NCBI RefSeq assembly: GCF_014636935.1
Contig: NZ_BMES01000001.1
Span: 847,383 to 911,382 of the forward strand
Length of the DNA: 64,000 nucleotides
Reading direction: 5' to 3'
DNA from: Alsobacter metallidurans
Lineage (GTDB): Bacteria > Pseudomonadota > Alphaproteobacteria > Rhizobiales > Beijerinckiaceae
In this document: positions 1 through 10,266 of the stretch, piece after piece
Layout: every line of letters begins with the position of its first letter
How positions within the stretch are numbered: position 1 is the first letter of the stretch
The notes under the pieces: model-generated
Seen by the model: the letters and a program-made list of their open reading frames with translations, nothing else
Databases searched by the model: none
Told to the model about the DNA's origin: nothing
Translations under genes and position numbers: made by a program

Positions 1-507
1 TGGGCCGTGATGGCCTTCGTGGAGTTGATCCGCAACACGCCGTTTCTGGTGCAGATCTTCTTTATCTTCTTCGCCCTGCCGCTGATCGGCCTCCGGCTCG
101 ATCCGACTCCGACCGCGATCCTGGCGCTCGGGATCAACGGCGGCGCCTACGCGATCGAGATTATCCGGGGCGGCGTGCAGTCCATCGGCAAGGGCCAGAT
201 CGAGGCGGGCCTGGCGCTCGGCCTGCACAAGGCGCAGGTCTTCCGGCTCATCGTCCTGAAGCCGGCGCTGCGGGCCATCTTTCCGTCCCTGACGAGCCAG
301 TTCGTGCTGCTCACGCTCACCACGAGCGTGGCCTCGGCGATCTCCGCCTACGAACTGACCTCCGTGGCGCAGCAGATCGAGTCGAATACGTTCCGCAGCT
401 TTGAGGTCTACGGGACCATCACGGTGTTCTACCTCGTGATGTCGTGGCTGCTGATGAGGGTCTTCGACCAGATCTCGCGCCGCTATTTCAGCTACCCGGT
501 GAAGTGA
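1..507 (+). CDS. Amino-acid ABC transporter permease (partial, 5' end outside window)
   Basis: Inner-membrane permease of a polar amino-acid importer of the HisM/GlnP type. The frame is already open at base 1, so the start lies upstream; about 168 codons are visible and end at 507. The visible part has several hydrophobic segments and the EAA loop (EAGLALGLHKAQVFRLIVL, about 20 residues after RGGVQSIGKGQ) that contacts the ATPase. The next gene is a second permease of the same family 10 bases downstream, followed by the ATPase, so this is a two-permease importer. The periplasmic binding protein is not in the window and is probably upstream. The substrate cannot be told from the sequence. Confidence 0.9.
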   Translation, partial: WAVMAFVELIRNTPFLVQIFFIFFALPLIGLRLDPTPTAILALGINGGAYAIEIIRGGVQSIGKGQIEAGLALGLHKAQVFRLIVLKPALRAIFPSLTSQFVLLTLTTSVASAISAYELTSVAQQIESNTFRSFEVYGTITVFYLVMSWLLMRVFDQISRRYFSYPVK

Positions 508-517
508 GGGCGACGCG

Positions 518-1159
518 ATGGGCTGGAATGAGTTCGCCTTTCTGCTGCGCGGCCTGCAATGGACCGTGGCGCTCTCGCTGGTCGGCTTCATCGGCGGCGG
601 CGTCTTCGGCCTCGCGGTCGCGTTGGCGCGCACCTCCGGCCAGCCGCTGCTCGAGCGCGTGACGGCGGGCTATATCGGCCTGTTCCAGGGCACGCCGCTG
701 CTGATGCAGTTGTTCGTCGTCTATTACGGACTGGCGCTGATCGGCCTGAAGCTCGACGCCTGGGTGGCTGTCTCGATCGGCTTCACGCTCCATGCCAGCG
801 CCTTCCTGGGAGAGATTTGGCGCGGCTCCATCCAGGCCGTGCCGCGCGGCCAGACGGAAGCCGCGAACGCGCTGAGCCTGCACTACGTGTCGCGCATGAA
901 GGACGTCGTTCTCCCGCAGGCCTTCCGCATCTCGCTGCCCGCCACGGTGGGCTTCCTGGTGCAGCTCATCAAGGGCACGTCGCTCGCTGCCATCGTGGGC
1001 TTCACCGAACTCGCCCGGGCGGGCAACATCGTCTCCAACCAGACGTTCAAGCCGCTCCTCGTGTTTGCGGTGGTGGGGGCCCTCTACTTCGTCATGTGCT
1101 GGCCGCTGTCGCTCTACGGCGCCCACCTGGAGCGCCGCTTCGCGGCCGCGTCCCGCTAG
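518..1159 (+). CDS. Amino-acid ABC transporter permease
   Basis: Second permease subunit, 213 aa, the normal length for the HisQ/GlnP family. It starts at ATG just after the stop of the first permease and has about five hydrophobic segments. The EAA loop is visible as [21 protein letters not shown] in the second half, and the [10 protein letters not shown] segment is typical of this family. It should form a heterodimer in the inner membrane with the product of the preceding gene and be driven by the ATPase that follows. Neighbouring dehydroquinase and AroE-like genes hint at an aromatic or cyclic acid substrate, but that is inference. Confidence 0.93.
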   Translation: MGWNEFAFLLRGLQWTVALSLVGFIGGGVFGLAVALARTSGQPLLERVTAGYIGLFQGTPLLMQLFVVYYGLALIGLKLDAWVAVSIGFTLHASAFLGEIWRGSIQAVPRGQTEAANALSLHYVSRMKDVVLPQAFRISLPATVGFLVQLIKGTSLAAIVGFTELARAGNIVSNQTFKPLLVFAVVGALYFVMCWPLSLYGAHLERRFAAASR

Positions 1160-1176
1160 CAGGAACGGAATTCGCC

Positions 1177-1950
1177 ATGGCCGCCGCAAACGCCTCACCC
1201 GCGCCCGCCTCCGCTCAGCCGATGATCGCAATGCGCGGCGTCGAGAAATGGTACGGCGACTACAAGGCGCTCACGGACATCAACCTCACGGTCGCATCCG
1301 GCGAGAAGATCGTGCTCTGCGGGCCGTCCGGCTCAGGCAAGTCCACGTTGATCCGCTGCATCAACCACCTGGAGCCCTATTCGGCCGGCGAGATCCGCGT
1401 CGACGGTACGCTGCTCGGCGACGACCGCAAAACCATCGACGCGGTGCGCCGCGAGGTCGGGATGGTGTTCCAGCAATTCAACCTGTTTCCCCATCTCACC
1501 GTGATGCAGAACTGCACGCTCGCCCCCATGCGCTCGCGCGGCCTGGGGAAGGCGCAGGCCGAAGCGGTGGCGCGCCGCCTGCTCGATCGCGTGAAGATCC
1601 TCGACCAGGCCGACAAATTCCCGGCGCAGCTGTCGGGTGGCCAGCAGCAGCGTGTCGCCATCGCCCGGGCGCTCTGCATGAAGCCGAAGGTGATGCTCTT
1701 CGACGAGCCCACCTCGGCGCTCGACCCCGAGATGGTCAAGGAAGTGCTCGACACCATGATCTCCCTGGCCGAAGACGGCATGACGATGATCTGCGTCACC
1801 CACGAAATGGGCTTCGCCCGCCAGGTCGCCGACCGCGTGATCTTCATGGCGGGCGGCGCCATCGTGGAGGAAGGCCATCCGGCCGAGTTCTTCAAGGCGC
1901 CCAAGCACGAGCGCACGCGCAAGTTCCTGGGCGAGATTCTCGGCCACTAA
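1177..1950 (+). CDS. Amino-acid ABC transporter ATP-binding protein
   Basis: ATPase of the polar amino-acid importer (GlnQ/HisP family), 257 aa from the ATG at 1177. The frame stays open upstream, but homology begins only after this start and an AGGAA stands about ten bases before it. Walker A is GPSGSGKST, the Q-loop is in [10 protein letters not shown], the signature is LSGGQQQR, Walker B is [12 protein letters not shown], and the switch His is in VTHEMGF. It energises the two permeases encoded just upstream on the cytoplasmic face of the inner membrane. The first ~15 residues are a low-complexity Ala/Pro stretch of no clear role. Confidence 0.95.
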   Translation: MAAANASPAPASAQPMIAMRGVEKWYGDYKALTDINLTVASGEKIVLCGPSGSGKSTLIRCINHLEPYSAGEIRVDGTLLGDDRKTIDAVRREVGMVFQQFNLFPHLTVMQNCTLAPMRSRGLGKAQAEAVARRLLDRVKILDQADKFPAQLSGGQQQRVAIARALCMKPKVMLFDEPTSALDPEMVKEVLDTMISLAEDGMTMICVTHEMGFARQVADRVIFMAGGAIVEEGHPAEFFKAPKHERTRKFLGEILGH

Positions 1951-1981
1951 TCCTTCGACGCCTCCCTGACGGAAAACGCCC

Positions 1982-2440
1982 ATGAGCCGCCTCGTTTACG
2001 TTCTGAACGGTCCCAACCTGAACCTTCTCGGCAAGCGCCAGCCGCATATCTATGGCCACGAGACGCTGGCCGACGTGGAGGCCGACTGCCGCAAGCTCGC
2101 GGGCGAACTCGGTCTGGAGCTGCGCTTTCACCAGAGCAACCGCGAGTACGAGATCATCGACTGGGTTCACGAGGCGCGCGAGACGGCGGGCGGCATCGTC
2201 ATCAACCCTGCCGCCTTCACGCATACCTCGGTGGCGATCCTCGATGCGCTGAACACCTTCGACGCGCCCGTGATCGAGGTGCACATCTCCAACGTCCACA
2301 AGCGCGAGGCCTTCCGGCACCACTCCTACGTGTCCCTGCGCGCCGACGGCGTGATCGCGGGCCTGGGCACGCAAGGCTACCAGCTCGCGCTCAGGCGCGT
2401 CGCCAAGCTGATCGATGAGAAGAAGGCCCCGGCCGCATGA
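1982..2440 (+). CDS. aroQ: Type II 3-dehydroquinate dehydratase
   Basis: Converts 3-dehydroquinate to 3-dehydroshikimate and is a cytoplasmic dodecamer in the family. The 152-aa length is typical. The N-terminal [14 protein letters not shown] motif, catalytic Tyr24, the NPAAFTHTS loop (Asn75), catalytic His101 in EVHISN and Arg108 are all present, so it should be active. It follows an amino-acid importer by 31 bases and overlaps the next gene by four bases (ATGA). Type II enzymes serve both biosynthesis and quinate/shikimate breakdown. Location beside a transporter and an AroE-like gene rather than among aro biosynthetic genes favours a catabolic or specialised role, which is inference. Confidence 0.93.
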   Translation: MSRLVYVLNGPNLNLLGKRQPHIYGHETLADVEADCRKLAGELGLELRFHQSNREYEIIDWVHEARETAGGIVINPAAFTHTSVAILDALNTFDAPVIEVHISNVHKREAFRHHSYVSLRADGVIAGLGTQGYQLALRRVAKLIDEKKAPAA

Positions 2441-3270
2441 TCAACGGCGATACGGTGCTGATCGCGCACATCGGCTACCCGACGAGCACGTTCAAGGCGC
2501 CGCTGATCTACAATCCCTATTTCGAGAGCATCGGCGTCAACGCCGTGGTGGTCCCGATGGGCGTCAAGGCCGAGGGCTATCCCGGCACGCTGGCGGCGCT
2601 GCGGGGCTTCACCAACCTGCGCGGCGCGTTGATCACCATGCCGCACAAGGTCACCACCGTCGGCCTCGTCGACGAAGTCTCGACCACGGCCCGCATCGCG
2701 GGCGCGTGCAATGCCGTGCTATTGCGGCCCGACGGTACGCTGCTCGGTGACATGTTCGACGGCGAGGGCTTCGTTCGGGGCGTGCTGCGCAAGGGACGCG
2801 CCGTAGCGGGAGCCCGGGTCCTGGTGATCGGCGCAGGGGGCGTCGGCTGCGCCATCGCGGCGTCGCTTGCGGCGGCCGGCGCGGGCGCGCTTGGCCTTTT
2901 CGACGTGAACCCCGCCGCCGCCGAGGCGCTGGCGACCCGCCTGCGCGAACACTACCCCAAGATTGCCGTCACGGTTGGATCGCGCGATCCAGCCGGTTGC
3001 GACATCGTCGTCAACGCCTCGCCGCTGGGCATGAACGCCGGCGATGCGCTGCCGGTGGACGTTGAACGTCTCGCGCCCTCGACCTTCGTCGGCGAGGTCG
3101 TGATGAAGCAGGAGATCACGCCCTTTCTGGCCGCCGCCCGTGCGCGCGGCTGCGAATACCAGGTCGGAACCGACATGCTCTTCGAGCAAATTCCGGCCTA
3201 CCTCGAGTTCTTCGGCTTCCCCAGCACCACGCCGGACGTGCTCCGGAGCGTGGCGCAGATCAGCTACTGA
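2437..3270 (+). CDS. Shikimate dehydrogenase-like protein (divergent AroE family)
   Basis: A 277-aa member of the AroE/YdiB superfamily: an N-terminal substrate domain and a C-terminal Rossmann domain with GAGGVG at residues 132-137. The catalytic Lys71 (MPHK) and Asp108 are present. The normal N-terminal HSxSP substrate loop is replaced by PTSTFKAPL, and the usual GDNTDxxGF reads GDMFDGEGF. These changes fall in the shikimate-binding pocket, so the substrate may not be shikimate itself. Start codon ATG overlaps the stop of aroQ (ATGA), implying translational coupling. It could act on quinate, shikimate or a related cyclic hydroxy acid brought in by the adjacent ABC importer. Confidence 0.82.
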   Translation: MINGDTVLIAHIGYPTSTFKAPLIYNPYFESIGVNAVVVPMGVKAEGYPGTLAALRGFTNLRGALITMPHKVTTVGLVDEVSTTARIAGACNAVLLRPDGTLLGDMFDGEGFVRGVLRKGRAVAGARVLVIGAGGVGCAIAASLAAAGAGALGLFDVNPAAAEALATRLREHYPKIAVTVGSRDPAGCDIVVNASPLGMNAGDALPVDVERLAPSTFVGEVVMKQEITPFLAAARARGCEYQVGTDMLFEQIPAYLEFFGFPSTTPDVLRSVAQISY

Positions 3271-3274
3271 CCAT

Positions 3275-3292
3275 CGCCGCGCCTACGCGGCG
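3275..3292. terminator. Possible bidirectional hairpin between convergent genes
   Basis: CGCCGCG at 3275-3281 pairs with CGCGGCG at 3286-3292 around a CCTA loop. It sits between the stop of the AroE-like gene (3270) and that of the isoaspartyl peptidase (3283), which converge. There is no T tract, so intrinsic termination is doubtful. Confidence 0.3.
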
Positions 3293-4236
3293 CCGAGCTC
3301 GAACACCTCGGCGTGCGTGGCGACGGCCAAGCGGCCATCCCGGTCGATCCAGCCCCGGAACATGCCGTCGGTGTTGAAGGGCGCGGCGATGCGGCCCTCG
3401 GCGTCGATCGCAACCAGCCCGGCGCCGACCCCGTAGGGCGCAAGGTCGCGCATCACGACCTGCTCGGCCGCCGCATCCAGGCTTTCGCCCAGATACGCCA
3501 TGCGGCTCGCGATCTCGTGCGCCAGCACGTGGCGGATGAACACCTCGCCCTTGCCGGTGCCCGACACCGCGCAGGCGCCGTCGCGCGCATAGGTTCCGGC
3601 GCCGATGATTGGGCTGTCGCCGATGCGTCCCACCGGCTTGTTCGTGAAGCCGCCCGTCGAGGTCGCGGCCGCCAGATGGCCGGCGGCGTCCAGCGCCACC
3701 GCTCCGACGGTGCCGTGCTTCTCGGCTTCGCTTGCAGTCAGCGTCGTGCCCGCCTTGGCGCGCGCCTGCATGGAGGCGAGCGCCTTGCGGCGACGCTCCG
3801 TGCCGAAATAGGAGGGATCGACGACGCGCAGGCCCGCCTCCTCGGCGAAGCGGTCCGCCGCCTGGCCGGTGAGCATCACGCTGTCGCCGCGCTCCATCAG
3901 CGCCCGGGCGGCGCTGACCGGGTTGCGGATGCGCCGTGCTGCGCACACCGCGCCGGCCGCCAGCGTCGCGCCGTCCATGATGGACGAATCCAGCTCGTTC
4001 TCGCCCGCCGCATTGAAGGCGGCGCCATGGCCGGCGTTGAACTGCGGCGAGTCCTCCATGACCATCACGGCCGCCTCGACGGCGTCCACGGCCGTGCCGC
4101 CGTTTTGCAGCTTCGCCCACCCGGCCCGCAGCGCACGGGCGAGGTCCTCGCGCGCGGCGCTCCACTCGGCCTCGGAGAGGTCGAGCTGGGCCATGACGCC
4201 GCAGCCTCCGTGAATGGCGATCGCCGGCCGTGCCAT
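3283..4236 (-). CDS. Isoaspartyl peptidase / plant-type asparaginase (Ntn hydrolase)
   Basis: Cleaves beta-aspartyl (isoaspartyl) dipeptides and often L-asparagine. It is made as a 317-aa precursor that cuts itself before the nucleophile Thr176, seen in HGTVGAV. Other family signatures are the N-terminal AIHGGCG, FNAGHGAAFN, GRIGDSPIIGAGTYA and SGTGKGE. Length matches the family (~310-330). An AGGAGA ribosome site overlaps the stop of the DmpA-type peptidase gene nine bases upstream, so the two are coupled. It is the last gene of the long minus-strand operon that begins with a dipeptide-type ABC importer. No secretion signal is seen, so it should act on imported peptides in the cytoplasm. Confidence 0.92.
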   Translation of the reverse strand: MARPAIAIHGGCGVMAQLDLSEAEWSAAREDLARALRAGWAKLQNGGTAVDAVEAAVMVMEDSPQFNAGHGAAFNAAGENELDSSIMDGATLAAGAVCAARRIRNPVSAARALMERGDSVMLTGQAADRFAEEAGLRVVDPSYFGTERRRKALASMQARAKAGTTLTASEAEKHGTVGAVALDAAGHLAAATSTGGFTNKPVGRIGDSPIIGAGTYARDGACAVSGTGKGEVFIRHVLAHEIASRMAYLGESLDAAAEQVVMRDLAPYGVGAGLVAIDAEGRIAAPFNTDGMFRGWIDRDGRLAVATHAEVFELGAA

Positions 4237-4245
4237 GGTGCTCTC

Positions 4246-5331
<1,086 letters not shown>

Positions 5332-6209
5332 GCGTGGCGAACCAGGCGCCCGCGTGGCCCTTAATATAGGTGATCAGCTCCTCGAGGATCCAGATCCGCG
5401 AACGGTAGGTGATCACGTGCGGATGCATGGTGAGCAGGAACAGGCCGCCGTCCCGATACGCCCGGTCGAACTCGCGCTTGAAGATGTCGAGCACGGCCGT
5501 GGGCGGCGTGTAGGGCCGAAGCGCCGTGAAGCGGTTCATGTTGAAATAGACCGCATCGTCGCGCACCCACTCCACCGGCAACTCGACGATGCCAGTCGGC
5601 TCCCCGTCTTCCAGGATCTCGTAGGCGTCGTCGTCCGCCATCAGGGAGGAATCGTAAAGCAGGCCGAGCTCACGCTCGATTTTCAGCGTCTCCTGCGAGA
5701 AGTCCCAGGAGGGCGTGCGCATGCCCACGGGCCGCACGCCGGTGATCTTCTCCAGCGTATCGGCGGCGCGGAAGTGCAGGTCGCGCTCGGCGTCCGCCGG
5801 CACCTTGGTGTTGAGCTCATGAATCCAGCCATGCAGGCCGATCTCATGGCCTTCCGCGATCACGCGCCGCTGTTCGTCCGGGTGCAGCAGCGCTGAAACA
5901 GCCGGCACGAAAAAGGTCGCCGGCACGCTCTCGCGCCCGAGAATATCGAGAATGCGCGGCACGCCGACCCGCGAGCCGTATTCGCCGCGCGACATTGCGC
6001 CGATAGATTCGCCGCCGTCGCGCAGCTCGTTGGTTTCATGGTCGCTGTCGAAGGAGAGCGCCACCGCGCAGCGCGCGCCGCCTTTCCAGGCCGCCGGCTT
6101 CAGCGCCCGGCCCGCCCGCACCTTGCCGACCTTCTGGCGCCAGGTCTCTTCCGGCCACTGCCACGGTTCCATGGGCGTCTCCTCGTGTTCTCTGTCTCTC
6201 ATCCCCAGC

Positions 6210-6292
6210 CCTCATTGCGAGCCGAAGGCGAAGCAATCCAGCCTCAAGGCCCGGCCGTTAGCTGGATTGCTTCGCTCCGCTCGCAATGACGG
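6210..6292. repeat. Palindromic intergenic repeat, copy 1
   Basis: About 83 bp forming a near-perfect hairpin. The left arm holds CATTGCGAGC...GAAGCAATCCAGC and the right arm its complement (GCTGGATTGCTTCG...GCTCGCAATG), around a C/G-rich loop containing AAGGCCCGGCC. A second copy with the same loop and flank (GACGGCAGGG) lies at 47331-47416. It separates the DppF-like and deacetylase genes, and the DppF-like reading frame ends inside it. Elements starting CATTGCGAGC are common between genes in Hyphomicrobiales. Confidence 0.9.
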
Positions 6293-7328
6293 CAGGGGAT
6301 GACGAACTTCCCGTAATGATGTTCAAGTCAGTCTTCGCGAAGTGGCACGCCGCACGTCGTCCGGTGGCGACGGGGCGCAACGTCGGGCGCTCCACGGCGC
6401 ACCGCTCGGCCGCAAAAGGGCAGCGCAGGTGGAAGTGGCAGCCGGGCGGCGGCGCCAGGGGGGAGGGGAGTTCGCCCTGGATGGGTTTGAAGCGCACTTC
6501 CGCGCCCTCCTCCAGCACCAGCTTCGGCACGCTGTCGAGCAGCGCCTGCGTGTAGGGGTGGCGCGGATCGGCGTAGACCTCGTGGGTCGGCCCCTCCTCG
6601 ACGATGCGGCCAAGATACATGATCGCAACCCGGTCGCAGAGGTGCCGCACGACCCCAAGGTCATGCGAGATGAACAGCAGTGTGAGATCGAGCTCGCGCC
6701 GCAGCTTCAGGAACAGGTTGATGATCTGCGCCTGGATGGACACGTCGAGCGACGCCACCGGCTCGTCGCACACGAGCACGTCCGGCCGCATCGCGAGCGC
6801 CCGCGCGATGGCGACGCGCTGGCGCTGGCCACCCGAGAACTGGTGCGGATAGCGGCTGACGTAGTCCGGCTCCAAGCCGACCTGCCCGAGCCAATCGCGC
6901 ACATACGCCACCGCGCCCGCCTTGCTGACGAGGCCATGGTGAATCGGCCCTTCCGCCAGCGCGTCGCCGATGCGCATGCGTGGGTCGAGCGACGCGAACG
7001 GGTCCTGGAACACCATCTGCACGCGCGTGGTGGTCTTGCGCGGGCTGGCGCCGCACGTCATCACGGGCTCGCCCGCGATCGCAAGCGCACCGTCGCTGGG
7101 CGGCAGGATGCCGGCGATCATGCGTCCGAGCGTGGTCTTGCCGCAGCCGGACTCGCCCACGAGCCCGAGCGCCTCGCCCTTGCGTAGCGACAGATCGACC
7201 TGGTCGACCGCCCGAACCGAGCGTCGCTCCACCGCGCCGCCGAAGGCCGCCACGATGCGCTCGCCGAGCGGCAGACTGGGGGTAAAATGCCGGCTCACGC
7301 CCGACGCCGTAACAAATCCGTCGGTCAT
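6258..7328 (-). CDS. Oligopeptide/dipeptide ABC transporter ATP-binding protein (DppF/OppF-like)
   Basis: Second ATPase of the peptide importer. From the ATG at 7328, which overlaps the stop of the DppD-like gene (ATGA), it has 356 aa. Walker A is GESGCGKTT, signature FSGGQRQR, Walker B VLVCDEPVASLD, followed by the oligopeptide/dipeptide C-terminal region with Cys residues (GCHFHLRCPFAAERC), a pattern tied to a 4Fe-4S site in family members. The last ~12 residues (AVIASGAKQSS end) are encoded by the right arm and loop of the palindromic repeat, so the native C-terminus has probably been replaced or extended by repeat insertion. The motor domain is intact. Confidence 0.93.
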   Translation of the reverse strand: MTDGFVTASGVSRHFTPSLPLGERIVAAFGGAVERRSVRAVDQVDLSLRKGEALGLVGESGCGKTTLGRMIAGILPPSDGALAIAGEPVMTCGASPRKTTTRVQMVFQDPFASLDPRMRIGDALAEGPIHHGLVSKAGAVAYVRDWLGQVGLEPDYVSRYPHQFSGGQRQRVAIARALAMRPDVLVCDEPVASLDVSIQAQIINLFLKLRRELDLTLLFISHDLGVVRHLCDRVAIMYLGRIVEEGPTHEVYADPRHPYTQALLDSVPKLVLEEGAEVRFKPIQGELPSPLAPPPGCHFHLRCPFAAERCAVERPTLRPVATGRRAACHFAKTDLNIITGSSSSPAVIASGAKQSS

Positions 7329-8296
7329 GCGCGCACCCCGAGCGGAAAATGGCACAGGAAGGTGCGGTCGCCCTCCACCGCGAGAGGCGGCTCGTTCGCG
7401 CAGACCGGCTGCGCCCGGGGGCAGCGGGGCGCAAACGGGCAGCCGGGCGGCAGCTTCAGCAGCGAGGGCGTCGTGCCGGGGATGGATGCGAGGTCCTCGC
7501 CGGCCTGCGCGATGGCCGGCAGAGAGTCCAGCAGGCCGCGCGTGTAGGGATGGCGCGGGTCGCGCAGCACCGTGGCGGTGGGTCCGCTCTCGACGATGCG
7601 CCCCGCATACATCACCGCGATGCGGTCGGCCATGGACGACACGGTCGCGAGATCGTGGCTGATCCAGATCATCGCCGTGCCGGTGTCGCGCGCCAGCGCC
7701 TTCATCTCGGTGAGGATCTGCGCCTGGATGGACACGTCCAGCGCCGTGGTGGGCTCGTCCGCGATCACGAGGTCGGGCTTGTGCAACAGAGCGATCGCGA
7801 TGGCGACGCGCTGGCGCATGCCGCCCGAGAACTGGTGCGGGTAGCTGTCCAGCCGGCGGCCCGGGTCCGGGATGCCGACCTGCTCCAGCGCCGCCACGCA
7901 GCGCCGCCGGCCGTCGCCGGCCGAGATGCGCTCGTGCGCCCGCAAGGCCAGCAGCATCTGGTCGCCAACGGTGAGCACCGGGTTCAGCGTCATGCTGGGG
8001 TCCTGGAACACCATCGAGATGCGCTTGCCCCGGATGGCGCGCAACTCGTCATTGGGCAGGCCGACGATGTCGCGCCCATCGAGCTTCACCGAGCCGGCCG
8101 CGATGCGCCCCGGCGCGTCCACAAGGCCGATCAGCGAAAACCCGGTCACGCTCTTGCCGGACCCGGACTCGCCCACGAGCCCCAGGATCTCGCCGCGATT
8201 CACCGTGAACGACACGCCGTTCACCGCCCGGACGACGCCGTCGCGCGTCGGGAACTGCGTTTCCAGCCCGGAGACGTCCAGCAAGGGCGCGCTCAT
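7325..8296 (-). CDS. Dipeptide ABC transporter ATP-binding protein (DppD-like)
   Basis: First ATPase of the peptide importer, 323 aa from the ATG at 8296, which overlaps the upstream permease stop by four bases. Walker A GESGSGKS, signature FSGGMRQR, Walker B LVIADEPTTALD and the switch in WISHDLATV are present. The C-terminal oligopeptide/dipeptide extension (PGCPFAPRCPRAQPVC) carries the Cys cluster of the family. It should pair with the DppF-like ATPase encoded next to drive the two permeases. The reading frame continues upstream, but that stretch is the permease gene read in another frame. Confidence 0.94.
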   Translation of the reverse strand: MSAPLLDVSGLETQFPTRDGVVRAVNGVSFTVNRGEILGLVGESGSGKSVTGFSLIGLVDAPGRIAAGSVKLDGRDIVGLPNDELRAIRGKRISMVFQDPSMTLNPVLTVGDQMLLALRAHERISAGDGRRRCVAALEQVGIPDPGRRLDSYPHQFSGGMRQRVAIAIALLHKPDLVIADEPTTALDVSIQAQILTEMKALARDTGTAMIWISHDLATVSSMADRIAVMYAGRIVESGPTATVLRDPRHPYTRGLLDSLPAIAQAGEDLASIPGTTPSLLKLPPGCPFAPRCPRAQPVCANEPPLAVEGDRTFLCHFPLGVRA

Positions 8297-9174
8297 CGCC
8301 GCAGCCTCGGATTGAGCTGGTCGCGGATCTGGTCGCCGACGAGATTGACCGCGAAGATCAGGATGATCAGCGCCACGCCCGGATAGATCGAGATCCAGTA
8401 GCGGCCGGATAGCATGTACGGGAATCCGTTGGCGATCAGCATGCCGAGCGACGGCTCCGTCGGCGGCAGGCCGACGCCGAGGAATGACAGCGTCGCCTCC
8501 AGCGAGATTGCGCTGGCGATCTGCACGGTCGCGACCACGATCAGGGGCGGCAGCGCGTTCGGCAGAATGTGGCGGAACACCACCCGCCGCGCCGGCAGGG
8601 GCGTCGAGAGCGCCGCCTCGACATAGTCCTTGTGCCGCTCTGCCGCTGCCGCGCCGTGCGCCGTGCGGGCGAAGTAGGCGTACTGGGCCGCAACCAGTGC
8701 GGCGACCAGCTGCCACTTGCCCTGGCCCAGCAGCGCCGCGATCACGAAGGCGAGCAGGATGGCTGGAAACGAGAGCTGCAGGTCGATGAGGCGCATCACG
8801 AACGCCTCGACCCTGCCGCCCAGATAGGCCGCCGTGGTGCCGACGCTGGCTCCGAGCACGAGGCCGATCGCGCCCGCCACCAGCCCCATCTGGATGGAGA
8901 TGCGTAGGCCATACAGGATGGCCGAAAGGAGATCGCGGCCCTGCGCGTCCGTGCCCAGCCAGTGCGTGAAGCCGGCCGTGCCCACGTAGCCGGGCGGGCG
9001 GCGCGCGTCGCGCAGCGTCAGGCTGGCGAGGTCATAAGGGTCCTGCGGGGTGATCAGCGGCGCCAGGAGCGCGAGGCCAATCATCAGGCCGACCACGACA
9101 AGGCCGAACACGGCGGCGCGGCTTTCGCGGAATTCGCCGAAGAAGCGGGCGAGCGGGGAGGCGCGGTCGATCAT
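8293..9174 (-). CDS. Dipeptide ABC transporter permease (DppC-like)
   Basis: Inner-membrane permease, 293 aa. It has the N-terminal hydrophobic segment after the OppC N-domain, the WLGTDAQGRDLLSAILYG motif typical of DppC/OppC, and the EAA loop region around VEAALSTPLPARRVVFRHILPNALP. Its start and stop overlap the neighbouring DppB-like and DppD-like genes by four bases each, so the four importer genes are translationally coupled. Substrate specificity is set by the binding protein, encoded at 10919 on the other strand. Confidence 0.94.
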   Translation of the reverse strand: MIDRASPLARFFGEFRESRAAVFGLVVVGLMIGLALLAPLITPQDPYDLASLTLRDARRPPGYVGTAGFTHWLGTDAQGRDLLSAILYGLRISIQMGLVAGAIGLVLGASVGTTAAYLGGRVEAFVMRLIDLQLSFPAILLAFVIAALLGQGKWQLVAALVAAQYAYFARTAHGAAAAERHKDYVEAALSTPLPARRVVFRHILPNALPPLIVVATVQIASAISLEATLSFLGVGLPPTEPSLGMLIANGFPYMLSGRYWISIYPGVALIILIFAVNLVGDQIRDQLNPRLRR

Positions 9175-10142
9175 GCGCGGCCCTTCCGCATCCGCGGGTC
9201 GAGCGCCGCGTAGGAGAGATCCACCGCCAGGTTAATGACGATGAAGAACAGAGCGACCAGCATCAGGTAGGCCACCATCACGGGCCGGTCCAAGGACGTG
9301 ATGCTGTCGATGATGAGCTTGCCGAGGCCGGGCCAGGAAAAGATGGTCTCGGTCACCACCGCGAAGGCGAGAGTCGAGCCGAATTCGAGGCCGAACACCG
9401 TGACGAGCGGAATTGCTATCAGCCGCAGGACATGGCGCAGCAGCACGGTGCGCTCGGAAAGACCCGCCGCGCGGGCGAACTTTACCGTGTCGGTGAGCAT
9501 CGCCTCGCGAGTGCCGGCCCGGGCGAGGCGGATCATCAAGGCGAATTTGAACAGCGCCAGGTTGATCGCCGGGAGGATCATGTGCTGGAGGCCGTCGGCG
9601 GTGAGAAAGCTCCATTCCACGCCGAACAGCGGCGCGGTCGCGCCCCGCCCGCCGGCCGGCAGCCAGCCGAGGTTCACCGCGAACGCGAAGATGAGCACCA
9701 GCCCGACCCAGAAGGTGGGCACCGAGAAGCCCAGGATGGAGAGCGCCATCACGGCCTTGGAGAAGCGGCTCTGCGGCCGGTAGCCGGCATACATACCCAG
9801 CGGCACGCCGAGCAGGGTCGCGCCCAGCACTGCCGCCAGCGTCAATTCCAGCGTGGCGGGCAGGCGCGACAGGATGAGCCGGCCCACCGGCATGTTGTAC
9901 ACGAAGGACTGCCCGAAATCGCCGTGCAGCGCCCGGCCCAGGAAGGTGAAGTATTGCTCCCAAAGCGGCCGGTCGAAGCCGTACTTGGCGATCGTGGCGG
10001 CGCGGATGTCCTGCGTGGCGTCTGGCGAGATCAGCACATCGATCGGGTTGCCGATCGCGAACACGCCGGCGAACACCAACGCGGACATCGCCAGCACCAC
10101 AAGGGCCGCTTGCAAAATTCGCTGGATCAGAAAACCGAGCAT
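9171..10142 (-). CDS. Dipeptide ABC transporter permease (DppB-like), first gene of operon
   Basis: Inner-membrane permease, 323 aa from the ATG at 10142 (MLGFLIQRILQ, the usual start of this family). The frame remains open to 10319, but the extra region has no permease similarity. The large periplasmic loop with YGFDRPLWEQYFTFLGRALHGDFG and the late EAA-like loop (FARAAGLSERTVLLRHVLR) are typical. It heads the minus-strand operon: DppB, DppC, DppD, DppF, deacetylase, DmpA-type peptidase, isoaspartyl peptidase. A MarR gene and the binding-protein gene diverge from it across a 234-base spacer. Confidence 0.94.
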   Translation of the reverse strand: MLGFLIQRILQAALVVLAMSALVFAGVFAIGNPIDVLISPDATQDIRAATIAKYGFDRPLWEQYFTFLGRALHGDFGQSFVYNMPVGRLILSRLPATLELTLAAVLGATLLGVPLGMYAGYRPQSRFSKAVMALSILGFSVPTFWVGLVLIFAFAVNLGWLPAGGRGATAPLFGVEWSFLTADGLQHMILPAINLALFKFALMIRLARAGTREAMLTDTVKFARAAGLSERTVLLRHVLRLIAIPLVTVFGLEFGSTLAFAVVTETIFSWPGLGKLIIDSITSLDRPVMVAYLMLVALFFIVINLAVDLSYAALDPRMRKGRA

Positions 10143-10266
10143 GCCGAGCGATCGCCCTCGCGGACGCGCGCCTCCCTGCTGATCGGCTTCCGGTCGACGA
10201 CGTGCATCACCCCTCCGCGAACGCGCGACCGCCGCCCGCAGGAGAGACCTGAAGGTCGGCAAAATG

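Noticed and set aside
559-1176. Upstream extension of the amino-acid transporter ATPase frame
   Set aside because: It overlaps the permease gene in another frame and reads as an Arg/Ala-rich shadow; ATPase similarity begins only after the ATG at 1177.
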